This document shows, piece by piece, positions 6,856 to 14,776 of a stretch of 19,089 nucleotides of DNA. The stretch spans positions 1 to 19,089 of the forward strand of contig JAJZIF010000020.1 in the NCBI GenBank assembly GCA_021810735.1, in the 5' to 3' direction. This stretch comes from Acidobacteriota bacterium (GTDB lineage Bacteria > Acidobacteriota > Terriglobia > Terriglobales > Acidobacteriaceae). The notes below the pieces were generated by a model. That model saw nothing but the letters and a program-made list of their open reading frames with translations. It did not search any database and was not told the DNA's origin. Numbering within the stretch: position 1 is the stretch's first letter; each line of letters opens with the position of its first letter. Position numbers and translations under genes: made by a program.

Positions 6856-7500
6856 ATGCCCGTGGCGACTTACATCATTCTGGCGATTGCAGCGTATCTG
6901 CTCGGGTCGATACCCTTCGGCTACCTTCTGGTGCGGTTCTTCCGCAAGGAGGATATCCGGGAGAAAGGCAGCGGGAATATTGGCGCGACGAACGTGATCC
7001 GGTCGGGTGCGAAGGGACTGGGCGCGCTGACATTTGTGTTGGATGCATGCAAGGGCGTGGCGGCGGTATTGCTGTGCGGAATATGGGGGGCGCATGCTGG
7101 GACGGGCGCATTGACGCTGCACGATGCGCAGGCAATGGGCGCTCTGTTCGCCATTTTGGGACATATCTATCCTGTGTGGCTACACTTTAAAGGCGGGAAG
7201 GGCGTAGCTACGGCGTTTGGCGTATTTGTGGCGCTGGCACCGGCTCCGGCGCTGGTGTGCCTGGGAATATTCGCGCTTATTTTTCTCCTGACGAGGTATG
7301 TTTCGCTGGGATCTATCCTGGCGACGGCAGCGTTTCCTCCGATTGCGCGAGCGATGGAGAATGGTCCGCGCGGAATGCTGATGTGGGGCGTGATTCTGTT
7401 TCTGGCGGTGCTGGTGATCTGGAAGCACCGGCAGAATATTGTCCGGCTGGTGAAGGGTACGGAGTACCGCTTTGGCAAGCCGCGCACCGAGGCCGCATGA
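6856..7500 (+). CDS. plsY: glycerol-3-phosphate acyltransferase PlsY
   Basis: Integral membrane enzyme that transfers the acyl group from acyl-phosphate to glycerol-3-phosphate, the first step of phosphatidic acid synthesis in most bacteria. Family motifs are clear: YLLGSIPFGYLL at the first helix, GSGNIGATNVIRSGAKGLG (about residues 38-56) and GHIYPVWLHFKGGKGVATAFG (about 102-122), where glycines, His and Lys form the substrate sites. Five hydrophobic segments are visible, and 214 residues is normal. GGAG lies about 7 bases before the ATG. The last codons overlap gpsA as ATGA, so the enzyme that makes G3P and the one that uses it are translationally coupled. Confidence 0.96.
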   Translation: MPVATYIILAIAAYLLGSIPFGYLLVRFFRKEDIREKGSGNIGATNVIRSGAKGLGALTFVLDACKGVAAVLLCGIWGAHAGTGALTLHDAQAMGALFAILGHIYPVWLHFKGGKGVATAFGVFVALAPAPALVCLGIFALIFLLTRYVSLGSILATAAFPPIARAMENGPRGMLMWGVILFLAVLVIWKHRQNIVRLVKGTEYRFGKPRTEAA

Positions 7501-8504
7501 GCCGAATTGCAGTGATGGGGAGCGGTGCGTGGGGTACCGCGATTGCTCTGCATTTGACGCGCACTGGCGAGCATGAGGTGACGTTGTGGTCGCATTCGGA
7601 GCGTGTGGCGGAGACGATTGCCGAGAGCAGGGAGAATCGCGACTTTTTGCCGGGATTTGCCATTCCGGCTTCGCTGAAAGTGACGGCGAGCCAGGAAGAG
7701 GCGCTTTCGCCGGCCGAGGTTGTAGTGAGCGTGATGCCGTCGCATCATGTTCGGCACTCGTATGAGGAATTTTCCAGGCACCTCCGGCCGGATCACAAGC
7801 TGGTGAGCGCGACCAAAGGCATTGAGGATGGGACTTACCTGCGGATGTCGCAGGTGATTGCACAGGTGACTGGGCAGCATGGGCTGAGTCTGCCGCTTGC
7901 GGTGATCAGCGGGCCGAGTTTTGCACAGGAAGTCGCTGCGGGGTTTCCGACGGCGGTGACGGTGGCATCTGACAATGCGGCCTTTGCCACGGAAGTGCAA
8001 CGGATTTTCTCGAGCGGCTCGCTGCGGCTTTATACAAACGACGATGTGTGCGGCGTGGAGTTAGGCGGCGCGCTAAAGAACGTGATCGCTATTGCTTCGG
8101 GCATTGTGACAGGGCTTGGGCTGGGACACAACAGCACGGCGGCGATTATTACGCGCGGAATTGCCGAGATCACGCGGCTGGCGGTGGCGTGCGGCGGAAA
8201 ACGCGAAACACTTGCGGGGCTTGCAGGGCTGGGTGACCTGGTGCTGACCTGTACCGGAGCACTGTCAAGAAATCGCATGGTGGGCATCGAGCTGGGTAAA
8301 GGACGGAAGCTGGAGGAAATACTGGATGGGCTGGGTGGCAAGGTGGCCGAAGGGGTCCGGACGACGTCGGCCGCGCTGGGATTGGCAGCGAGAGTGGGTG
8401 TGGAGATGCCAATTGCCGAGCAAGTGCAGGCAGTGCTGGAGGGCCGGTGTTCGCCGTTGGAAGGAATGCAAGCACTTATGAGCCGTCCGGGGCGCGACGA
8501 GTAG
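7497..8504 (+). CDS. gpsA: glycerol-3-phosphate dehydrogenase [NAD(P)+]
   Basis: Cytosolic enzyme reducing dihydroxyacetone phosphate to sn-glycerol-3-phosphate. The Rossmann motif is GSGAWGTA (residues 8-15). SATKGIE (104-110), ISGPSFAQEVAAG (137-149) and the catalytic LKNVIAIASGI with Lys at about 194 all match the family. GLGDLVLTCTGALSRNRMVG is the C-terminal signature. Length is 335 residues, as usual. The frame is open further upstream (to 7257), but the family N-terminus MSRIAVMGSGAWG fixes the start at 7497, overlapping the plsY stop as ATGA. Its product is the substrate of the adjacent PlsY. Confidence 0.97.
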   Translation: MSRIAVMGSGAWGTAIALHLTRTGEHEVTLWSHSERVAETIAESRENRDFLPGFAIPASLKVTASQEEALSPAEVVVSVMPSHHVRHSYEEFSRHLRPDHKLVSATKGIEDGTYLRMSQVIAQVTGQHGLSLPLAVISGPSFAQEVAAGFPTAVTVASDNAAFATEVQRIFSSGSLRLYTNDDVCGVELGGALKNVIAIASGIVTGLGLGHNSTAAIITRGIAEITRLAVACGGKRETLAGLAGLGDLVLTCTGALSRNRMVGIELGKGRKLEEILDGLGGKVAEGVRTTSAALGLAARVGVEMPIAEQVQAVLEGRCSPLEGMQALMSRPGRDE

Positions 8505-8540
8505 AGGGGCCTGGACTTCGCAGCGTAGGTACGGCGCGAT

Positions 8541-8549
8541 TGCTACACT
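8541..8549 (+). promoter_or_regulatory. extended -10 element (TGC-TACACT) directly before ftsY
   Basis: TGCTACACT ends 7 bases before the ftsY ATG at 8557, and the same nine bases occur before mqnA. Transcription would start within one base of the start codon. The bases between are AT-rich and contain no Shine-Dalgarno. No -35 match is obvious, as expected for an extended -10 promoter. Confidence 0.5.
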
Positions 8550-8556
8550 CAAAAAT

Positions 8557-9531
8557 ATGATTCAGACACTGTTTGGCAGCCTCGATCAGCCGCAGGAAAA
8601 AGGCTTCTTTGACCGCATGAAGCAGGCGGTCACGCGCACGCGGGATTCGCTGAGCGAGCGGATTGATTCCGTCGTGGCGATGACACGGGGCGTAGACGAA
8701 GCGGCGCTCGAAGAGCTGGAGATGAGCCTGATTGCGTCGGATTTGGGCGTGCACGTCTCCGCTGAGGTGACGGAGCAGTTGCGGGAGCGTGCCAGGCGGG
8801 AGCAGATCCGCGACGGAGCAGAGTTGCGCGAGTTGCTAAAGTCGAGCCTGAAGAAAATACTGGACGACCAGGAGAAGCCTCCGAAGACGGTGGCCGCGCC
8901 GCCGGAGGTGATCTTGATGGTGGGCGTGAACGGGACGGGCAAGACAACCACGACAGGCAAGCTGGCTGCCTATTACCGGCGGCAGGGCAAGACGGTGCTG
9001 CTGTGTGCAGCGGATACATTTCGCGCGGCGGCGATTGAACAGCTTGAGGTGTGGGGCGAGCGCACGGGTGTGGAGATTATCAAGACACGACAGGGAGGGG
9101 ACCCCTCGGCGGTACTGTTCGACGCGCTGGAGGCGGCCAAGGCCCGCAAAATCGATGTGCTGATAGTGGACACTGCCGGACGATTGCACACGAAGACCGG
9201 TCTGATGGCGGAGCTTGACAAGATGCGGCGGACGACGCAGAGGCTGATTCCAGATGCGCCGCACGAAGTGTTGCTGGTGCTGGACGCGACGACGGGGCAG
9301 AACGGATTGCAGCAGGCGCGGCTGTTTACCGAGTCGGCGGGTGTGACCGGTATCGTGCTGACAAAGCTGGATGGCACAGCGAAGGGCGGCATTGCAATTG
9401 CGATAGCGCGCGAACTGGGCGTGCCGGTGCGGTTTGCGGGGATTGGGGAGAAGGTCGACGACCTGCTGCCGTTTGACAGCGGAGCTTTTGTGGAAGCGCT
9501 GCTGGGCGAGCCGGCCGCGAGCCGTTCATAG
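8557..9531 (+). CDS. ftsY: signal recognition particle receptor FtsY
   Basis: SRP-type GTPase that docks ribosome-SRP complexes at the inner membrane. The helical N domain is about residues 15-105. The G domain carries GVNGTGKTTT (P-loop, 123-132), DTFRAAAIEQL (153-163), DTAGRLHTK (205-213), TKLDGTAKGG (269-278) and the closing GIGEKVDDLLPFD. At 324 residues it lacks the long acidic A domain of E. coli FtsY, and only a short N-terminal FFDRMKQAVTRTRDSLSER helix precedes the N domain, as in many compact bacterial receptors. The sequence before the ATG has no Shine-Dalgarno but does have an extended -10, so the mRNA may be leaderless. Its RNA partner (SRP RNA) is encoded at 1839-1935. Confidence 0.97.
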   Translation: MIQTLFGSLDQPQEKGFFDRMKQAVTRTRDSLSERIDSVVAMTRGVDEAALEELEMSLIASDLGVHVSAEVTEQLRERARREQIRDGAELRELLKSSLKKILDDQEKPPKTVAAPPEVILMVGVNGTGKTTTTGKLAAYYRRQGKTVLLCAADTFRAAAIEQLEVWGERTGVEIIKTRQGGDPSAVLFDALEAAKARKIDVLIVDTAGRLHTKTGLMAELDKMRRTTQRLIPDAPHEVLLVLDATTGQNGLQQARLFTESAGVTGIVLTKLDGTAKGGIAIAIARELGVPVRFAGIGEKVDDLLPFDSGAFVEALLGEPAASRS

Positions 9532-9542
9532 CGAGGAAATTG

Positions 9543-10703
9543 ATGGCCGATGCAGGCAGCCAGCAAGCGGAGTTGCAGTGTGCACAAGATGCGCGCTGGA
9601 TGCGGCGTGCGCTGGAGCTGGCCCGGCGGTCAAAAGCGGTAAGTTCGCCGAATCCCGCAGTGGGTTGCGTGCTGGTGCAGGATGGCGCGGTGGTTGGGGA
9701 GGGTTTCCACGACTACGACCGGAAAGACCACGCTGAAGTCGCCGCGCTGAAGCAGGCGGGCGAAAGTGCGCGAGGTGCGACGGCATATGTGACGCTGGAG
9801 CCTTGCTGTCACACGGGACGTACGGGGCCCTGTACGGAAGCGTTGATTCAGGGTGGCGTGGCGCGAGTGGTGGTGGCGACGGGCGATCCAAACCCGGAAG
9901 TGAATGGCAAGGGATTGGAGCGGTTGCGCGGGGCAGGGATTGCGGTGAAGTGCGGCGAAGGCGGCGATGAGGGCCGTGAGCTGAATGATGCATTTGCGGG
10001 ATTCATTCGCACAAGCCAGCCTTTTGTGACGCTGAAGGCAGGTGTTTCGCTCGACGGGCGGATTGCGCCGGGACAAGGTGTGGCGCGCAGGAAAGAGCCG
10101 TATTTCATTACGGGGGCCGAGTCTCGCAACGATGTGCAACGGATGCGACATGAGCACGATGTGCTGTTGACGGGGATCCGGACGGTGCTGGCAGATGATC
10201 CGCGACTGACGGACCGCACAGGGTTGCCGCGGCGGCGTCCGTTGTTGCGCGTGGTGCTCGACTCAGAGTTGCAGCTGCCGTTGGACTCGAAGCTGGTCAA
10301 GACGGCAAACGAAGATGTGCTGGTGTTTTGCACGGGCGCTCCGGCGCCGAGGGTGGCAGCACTGGAAGCGCGTGGCGTGCGCGTAGAGTCGTTGCGCAGC
10401 CGCGTACCGGGCCGGGTTCCGATCGGGGAGGTGCTACGGCGGCTGGCAGAGATGCAGATGATTTCCGTGATGATTGAGGCGGGCGGACAAGTCGCGGCGT
10501 CTGCGCTGCAGGATGAGTGCGTGGACAAGCTGGTGCTGTATTATGCCCCGGTGATGTTGGGCAACGGAGCGCTTCCGCTGATGGAGAAGCTGGGAATGCA
10601 ACGGCTGCGTGTGAGCCGCGTGTCGACGGCGCAGTTCGGGCCGGATGTGCGCTGGACGGGATATGTGCGTGATCCATGGGATGCAGAGATTTTCGCGTCA
10701 TGA
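9543..10703 (+). CDS. ribD: bifunctional diaminohydroxyphosphoribosylaminopyrimidine deaminase / 5-amino-6-(5-phosphoribosylamino)uracil reductase
   Basis: Performs the second and third steps of riboflavin synthesis. The N-terminal cytidine-deaminase-like domain has SPNPAVGCVLV, the zinc and proton-transfer motif HAE (63-65) and PCCHTGRTGPC with zinc cysteines C88 and C97. The reductase domain begins near residue 155 (PFVTLKAGVSLDGRIA) and includes DVLLTGIRTVLADDPRLTDR and IEAGGQVAASALQDECVDKLVLYYAPVMLG. Length of 386 residues is typical. ATG 9543 follows GAGGAAAT at good spacing; TTG 9540 is the less likely alternative. It starts 11 bases after ftsY and is followed by ribE, the last enzyme of the pathway. 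ribA/ribB and ribH are not in the window. Confidence 0.96.
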   Translation: MADAGSQQAELQCAQDARWMRRALELARRSKAVSSPNPAVGCVLVQDGAVVGEGFHDYDRKDHAEVAALKQAGESARGATAYVTLEPCCHTGRTGPCTEALIQGGVARVVVATGDPNPEVNGKGLERLRGAGIAVKCGEGGDEGRELNDAFAGFIRTSQPFVTLKAGVSLDGRIAPGQGVARRKEPYFITGAESRNDVQRMRHEHDVLLTGIRTVLADDPRLTDRTGLPRRRPLLRVVLDSELQLPLDSKLVKTANEDVLVFCTGAPAPRVAALEARGVRVESLRSRVPGRVPIGEVLRRLAEMQMISVMIEAGGQVAASALQDECVDKLVLYYAPVMLGNGALPLMEKLGMQRLRVSRVSTAQFGPDVRWTGYVRDPWDAEIFAS

Positions 10704-10725
10704 CGTGCGGAGACGATGCGTTCGA

Positions 10726-10731
10726 TAGAGT
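10726..10731 (+). promoter_or_regulatory. -10-like TAGAGT directly before ribE
   Basis: TAGAGT ends 6 bases before the ribE ATG at 10738, the same geometry as rimO and ftsY. It is a weak match to TATAAT and may be chance; AAGAG in the gap could alternatively act as a ribosome-binding site. Confidence 0.25.
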
Positions 10732-10737
10732 AAGAGC

Positions 10738-11394
10738 ATGTTTACAGGATTGATTGCGGCGACGGGCAGGATTCGGAGCATTGAGAAACGGCAGGGTGCG
10801 GCGCGGATTACTGTGGAAGCCGGTGCGCTGGCCGAAAAGCTGCACGAAGGCGACAGCATTGCGGTGAATGGGGTTTGCCTGACCGCGCTGGATCTTGTGC
10901 CTGGAATTTTTCATGCTGATCTGGCGGCGGAGACGCTGGCGCGCACGACGCTTGGCGATATGGCAGAGGGGACAGTCGTGAACCTGGAACTGCCGACACC
11001 GTCTGGAATGCCGCTCGGCGGACACGTGGTGCAGGGGCATGTGGATGCGACGGGGACGCTGCTGGCATTGGATCCGGTCGATGCGGCGGCGGACCGTGAC
11101 AAGACGGACTGGTGGCTGCGGATTGCGGTGCCTGAGGGGGTGCGACCATATGTGGTGGAGAAAGGTTCGATTGCGATTGACGGCATCAGTCTGACGGTAG
11201 CGAGGTGGGACGGCGCAGAGCTGGCAGTGGCGATCATTCCGCATACCTATGCAGCGACAGACCTTCATACCCTGAAACCGGGTACGAAGGTGAACCTAGA
11301 AGCAGATGTGCTGATGAAGCTGGCTCTGGAGCAGCATCGCGCGCGGCAGGAGTCGACGCTGACAATGGAATCGCTGGTTGCGCGCGGATATTGA
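10738..11394 (+). CDS. ribE: riboflavin synthase, alpha subunit type
   Basis: Catalyses the dismutation of two 6,7-dimethyl-8-ribityllumazines to riboflavin. It has two tandem lumazine-binding barrels. The first begins MFTGLIAATGRI with GDSIAVNGVCLTAL and AAETLARTTLG. The second starts near GGHVVQGHVDATGTL with KGSIAIDGISLTVA and IPHTYAATDLHTLKPGTKVNLEAD. The N-terminal MFTGLI and 218-residue length are diagnostic for this trimeric enzyme. The gene is 34 bases after ribD. It ends 5 bases before the stop codon of the convergent minus-strand gene, leaving no room for a dedicated terminator. The E. coli name is ribC/ribE. Confidence 0.96.
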   Translation: MFTGLIAATGRIRSIEKRQGAARITVEAGALAEKLHEGDSIAVNGVCLTALDLVPGIFHADLAAETLARTTLGDMAEGTVVNLELPTPSGMPLGGHVVQGHVDATGTLLALDPVDAAADRDKTDWWLRIAVPEGVRPYVVEKGSIAIDGISLTVARWDGAELAVAIIPHTYAATDLHTLKPGTKVNLEADVLMKLALEQHRARQESTLTMESLVARGY

Positions 11395-11399
11395 ATCGA

Positions 11400-12377
11400 T
11401 TATTGCGGCGAGATGATGCCACCGACGGGCATGCGCGTGGGATAGCGGCGGATGCCGAGGAACTGGGCGATTTCGCGCGCGGCGGTGAGGGCGGAACGCG
11501 GCTCGATGAGCACGATGGGCGCGGCGACAGCGGGCAGAGTCTGAGCTGCAGCGATGCCGGCGGCGGCGGCGGGTGAAAGCATCCATCCCACGCGGGCCAT
11601 GTGGTGTAATGATTCGCGAACACGATCCTCTTCGATTACGATGACCTGATCGGAAAGCTGCTGCAGTGCCCGTGCGGCGATTCGCGCCGCAGCTTTGGCC
11701 CGAGCATGTGGCGGCGGTGCGATATGTACCGCGAGGCAGCGCGGGGCACGCACGGAGGTCGTCCAGTTGTGTTCGAGCAGAAAGGCAAAGGACTGTTCGA
11801 AGTGGAGGAGTTCGGCGGGTGTAGCGCCGGGGATGAGCAGGGTTTCCGGGAGCTTCCACTGCATCTGCTCGGCGATCTCACAGGCGACCGTGTGCGCGGC
11901 CAAGCGCGCGGCCAGGGCGATACCCTCCGAGGAAAGTGCACCTTCGGGGTGGATGGAATTGCCGGATTCAAGCAGCGTGGCGCCGGCAGCGGAAATGCGC
12001 AGATGATCAAGGTCATCTGCGTCGCTGCTGAGGGAAACCGCGCATGGCAGTCCCGCGTGTGCAGCGTAGACCGCGAGCGCGGCGGCCAGGGAATCGCTTT
12101 CGCCAGCATAGGTGAGATGCTTTTGGCCGGCGGCCTTTGCGATGGAAGTAAGGACCGAAGCGACACGGTCGAGTGTGCTGCCGCCGGGATTGCGACCTTC
12201 GTCCTTCAGCAGGACCGAGGGAGCGGGCGCGATGAGCTGCAGCGGAGTGTTGCCCTCGCCTAGAGAAACGACTGCAGCGCTGGATAGATAGCGCCACATG
12301 GATGCGGGCAGCGATTCGGTCGGGCGTTGGACGACGAGCGTGGCAGAGAGCAACGAAGCGATGGCAGCAGATGTCAT
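11400..12377 (-). CDS. threonine-synthase-like PLP-fold protein lacking the catalytic lysine (probable pseudoenzyme)
   Basis: A 325-residue protein related to threonine synthase / fold-type II PLP enzymes. WRYLSSAAVVSLGEGNTPL (28-46) and LLKDEGRNPGGSTLDRVASV (56-75) align with the family's WRY...SLGEGxTPL and KDEGRNPTGSFKDR. The PLP Schiff-base lysine of SFKDR is replaced by Leu (STLDR; L69, codon CTC, bases 12173-12171). The cofactor-ring SxGN loop is also absent: the aligned stretch reads YAGESDSLAAALAVYAAHAGLP. The C-terminal part, including SPAAAAGIAAAQTLP, is recognisable but diverged, and the glycine-rich phosphate-binding loop is not apparent. The frame itself is intact. ATG 12377 lies 1 base after the mqnA stop (TGA-A-ATG), so the two genes are co-transcribed and probably coupled. 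The open frame extends upstream, but that part is a shadow of mqnA. Function unknown. Confidence 0.75.
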   Translation of the reverse strand: MTSAAIASLLSATLVVQRPTESLPASMWRYLSSAAVVSLGEGNTPLQLIAPAPSVLLKDEGRNPGGSTLDRVASVLTSIAKAAGQKHLTYAGESDSLAAALAVYAAHAGLPCAVSLSSDADDLDHLRISAAGATLLESGNSIHPEGALSSEGIALAARLAAHTVACEIAEQMQWKLPETLLIPGATPAELLHFEQSFAFLLEHNWTTSVRAPRCLAVHIAPPPHARAKAAARIAARALQQLSDQVIVIEEDRVRESLHHMARVGWMLSPAAAAGIAAAQTLPAVAAPIVLIEPRSALTAAREIAQFLGIRRYPTRMPVGGIISPQ

Positions 12378-12378
12378 T

Positions 12379-13236
12379 TCACCCAAGGAAACGCAGTTTC
12401 GGCACGGAGGGCAGGACACCACACTCCACGCCGTAGCGATAAAAGAGTTGGATGCCGGTAATGCAGGCTTCGTCGAGTAGGTACCAGATGTTTTCCGTGA
12501 GATAGGTGCGGATCGTTGAGGCGGGCACGGGTATGCGCGCGCTCCATTCGGTGACGAGGTCGTCAACGTGCGCGAGACCGGCATCGCGCGAGGCCTGAAA
12601 ATCCGCGATGATCTGCGTAGGCCAGATCCCGGTTTCGGCAGGAGCTTCAGGGCGGATGGCCCAGAAGGCGGAGACCCAGGGTGTGCCAGTGAGGCGATTC
12701 CATTCCTCAGCGAGGTCGATGTAGAGCAGGGCTTCGCCCGTGCGCTGATAGCGCGCATTGCGGTCTTCAAGTGCAAGGAGTGCAGGGTCGCCTATGAGCA
12801 ATGCGGCATCGGCTGCGTCGAGCATGGAATCGAGGTCGGGGCTGTGCGGTTCGAACGCAGGTGAGGTGTTCCAGAGCCTGTGAAAGAGGATGCGCGTGTA
12901 GGTAGCTGACGTGCGGGAGGAGGTGTCGAGCGCAACCCTGCGGATGTCCTGCATGGCGCGATTTTCACGGACGACCAGAATAATGGAGCGAACGTGCTTG
13001 AGCGAGGCAATGGTGCAGCCGGGAATGATCTGCATGGTTGGCTGCGAAGCATAGGCGGCGATGGGAACCAGACCAATGTCAGCTTCGCCAGAGGCGAGCC
13101 TTGCGGCGCAGACAGAGGGCGTAGACCAGGTGAGTTCGTAGCGGTTGGCTAGTTCCTGCTGCGCTGGTGGATGTTCGAAGTTCCACATGAGCGGGGCGGG
13201 GTTCAGAAAAGAGATGGCGGCAATGCGGAGCTTCAC
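12379..13236 (-). CDS. mqnA: chorismate dehydratase MqnA (menaquinone biosynthesis, futalosine route)
   Basis: Periplasmic-binding-protein-like fold enzyme that dehydrates chorismate to 3-enolpyruvylbenzoate, the entry step of the futalosine menaquinone pathway. Recognisable family features: N-terminal LRIAAISFLNPAPLMW, then WSTPSVCAARLASGEADIGLVPIAAY, CTIASLKHVRSIILVVRENRAMQDIRRVALDTSSRTSATYTRILF, and a central DAALLIGDPALLA with ALLYIDLAEEWNRLTGTPWVSAFWAI. GTG at 13236 gives 285 residues, normal for the family, and places the first strand at the N-terminus. An upstream ATG at 13290 would add 18 unconserved residues. TGCTACACT lies 5 bases before the GTG. It precedes the threonine-synthase-like gene by 1 base. 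Other mqn genes are not in view. Confidence 0.87.
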   Translation of the reverse strand: MKLRIAAISFLNPAPLMWNFEHPPAQQELANRYELTWSTPSVCAARLASGEADIGLVPIAAYASQPTMQIIPGCTIASLKHVRSIILVVRENRAMQDIRRVALDTSSRTSATYTRILFHRLWNTSPAFEPHSPDLDSMLDAADAALLIGDPALLALEDRNARYQRTGEALLYIDLAEEWNRLTGTPWVSAFWAIRPEAPAETGIWPTQIIADFQASRDAGLAHVDDLVTEWSARIPVPASTIRTYLTENIWYLLDEACITGIQLFYRYGVECGVLPSVPKLRFLG

Positions 13237-13241
13237 TCCCC

Positions 13242-13250
13242 AGTGTAGCA
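13242..13250 (-). promoter_or_regulatory. extended -10 element (TGC-TACACT) directly before mqnA
   Basis: The minus strand reads TGCTACACT ending 5 bases before the GTG at 13236. These nine bases, and the T before them, are identical to the sequence preceding ftsY. The predicted +1 falls at the start codon. If so, the ATG at 13290 cannot be the start used from this promoter, which supports GTG 13236. Confidence 0.45.
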
Positions 13251-13484
13251 ACGAACGAGCAAGTAGCTTCGGTAACCGGAAGAGTGCCAAGAGTCATTGA
13301 CGCAGAAGTCGGGGCAGACTAGAAGCTGACTCAGAGCATTCGTTCGCGGCATCCCTGGGGGAATCGGAATCTCGCTTTGGTGGTTGGCTTCATTCCTGTC
13401 TGTTCATGGCGCTGAGTGTATCGATGAGGAAGGCTGTCATCTTGGCCGTACCCGGGCAAATGAGAGCAGGGAGAGAGAATTACG

Positions 13485-14702
13485 GTGGAAGACCGCCAGA
13501 TGGGGAACGATGTGCAGGAATTGGAATTGAAGGCGGCCTATCCGGCCGTGACCGAGGAACGGCTCGCGTGGCTGGGACTGGCTCTGACGCCAGGGCTGGG
13601 ACCTCGGAGAATCCTGCGCTCGATTGAGAAGGCAGGAAGCGCGCGGAGACTGTTGGACATGCCGCTGACGGAGCTGGAAGCGCTGAATCTTCCTGCACAA
13701 GCAGCACAGTTTGTGAATAGCGGCATGGCGCGGAAAGTTGCTGACGAGGAACTGGAACGGATGACGCAGACCGGCGCAGGATTTTTGACGCATCGGGATG
13801 ATGCGTATCCGGCGCGCCTTCAGGAGATTTTTGATGCACCGCCGGTGCTGTGGCTCCGCGGCGATGCATCGCTGCTAAGCCGACACTCCATCGCTGTGGT
13901 GGGGACGCGGCATCCTACGCCTTATGGGACAGGAATGGCAGAGATGCTGGCGCGTGATTTGTCAGTGCATGGCTTGCTGATTGTGAGCGGCATGGCGCGG
14001 GGTGTGGACACGGCGGCGCACAAGGGCGCGCTGGCCGCAAAAAAGCCGACACTGGCGGTGTGGGGCACGGGCGTGGACGTGATTTATCCAAAGGAGAATA
14101 AGGCGCTGGCGGAGCAAATTATCGGGACGGGTGGAGCCATCATTTCGGAGATGCCACTGGGGACGTTTCCGGCACCGCAGAATTTCCCGAAGCGGAATCG
14201 GATCCTGAGTGGGTTGAGCGTTGGCGTGCTGGTGGTGGAGGGCGGCGAGTTCAGCGGAACGCGCGTGACGGCGCGATGCGCGATCGAGCAGAACCGGGAT
14301 GTTTTTGCTGTACCGGGAAATGTGACGAACAAAAACGCGTGGGGTCCTAACACGTTGATTAAACAGGGTGCAAAGCTTACGGCTACGTGGGAAGACGTGT
14401 GGGAGGAGTTACCGACCGATGTCCGTCTCGAGCTGGAATCGGCGCAAGGGATTGCATCGGAAGGCGAGTCTGCTGCATCGTTATTTGTGGACAAGCCGCT
14501 TCCTCCGGCAGAGGCAAGCCTGTTGCGCCTGCTACGGCACGATGAGGCGCTGCAGATGGAAGAAATCCTCGAGAAGCTGGAGGGGGAGATGAGTTCATCA
14601 GAGATTTTCACGACGCTTTTTGAACTGGAGTTGGCTGGACGAATCCGGCAGCTTCCGGGTAAGAATTACGTGAAGAGCTTTCCTGCCGCACTGAAAGACT
14701 AG
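13485..14702 (+). CDS. dprA: DNA-processing protein DprA (Smf)
   Basis: Single-strand DNA-binding RecA loader used in natural transformation. A SAM-like helical region occupies about residues 25-95. The Rossmann-like DprA core (about 100-310) contains DDAYPARLQEIFDAPPVLWLRGD, VVGTRHPTPYG (138-148), VSGMARGVDTAAHKGAL (167-183), GTGVDVIYPKENKAL, FPKRNRILSGLSVGVLVVEGGEFSGTRVTARCAIEQNRDVFAVPGN. A C-terminal winged-helix-like domain (about 335-400, LLRLLRHDEALQMEEILEKL...GRIRQLPGKNYVK) matches the DprA C-terminal domain. It is 405 residues long. GTG 13485 is used here with GGGAGAG upstream; ATG 13500 is an alternative. topA follows in the same direction, a widely conserved pairing. Confidence 0.95.
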   Translation: MEDRQMGNDVQELELKAAYPAVTEERLAWLGLALTPGLGPRRILRSIEKAGSARRLLDMPLTELEALNLPAQAAQFVNSGMARKVADEELERMTQTGAGFLTHRDDAYPARLQEIFDAPPVLWLRGDASLLSRHSIAVVGTRHPTPYGTGMAEMLARDLSVHGLLIVSGMARGVDTAAHKGALAAKKPTLAVWGTGVDVIYPKENKALAEQIIGTGGAIISEMPLGTFPAPQNFPKRNRILSGLSVGVLVVEGGEFSGTRVTARCAIEQNRDVFAVPGNVTNKNAWGPNTLIKQGAKLTATWEDVWEELPTDVRLELESAQGIASEGESAASLFVDKPLPPAEASLLRLLRHDEALQMEEILEKLEGEMSSSEIFTTLFELELAGRIRQLPGKNYVKSFPAALKD

Positions 14703-14776
14703 GCCGTGGCGTCGGCCAAATGGGCCGGCTGAGGAAAAAATAAAAAATGGCGTAATCGCGCTCCGCTGTGCGTCCC

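Noticed and set aside
7257..7496. 80-codon upstream extension of the gpsA frame
   Set aside because: It lies inside plsY in another frame, and the family N-terminus starts at 7497.
10297..11268. 323-codon minus-strand frame across ribD and ribE
   Set aside because: It spans two well-identified genes and has shadow-type composition (Arg/His/Pro rich) with no recognisable motif.
12378..12776. N-terminal extension of the threonine-synthase-like frame
   Set aside because: It overlaps the 3' part of mqnA in another frame and has no family similarity; the homologous part begins at the ATG at 12377.
14711..14729. hairpin GTCGGCC/GGCCGGC after dprA as a terminator
   Set aside because: The stem is short and is followed by an A-run rather than a T-run on the coding strand, so it is unlikely to terminate dprA transcription.
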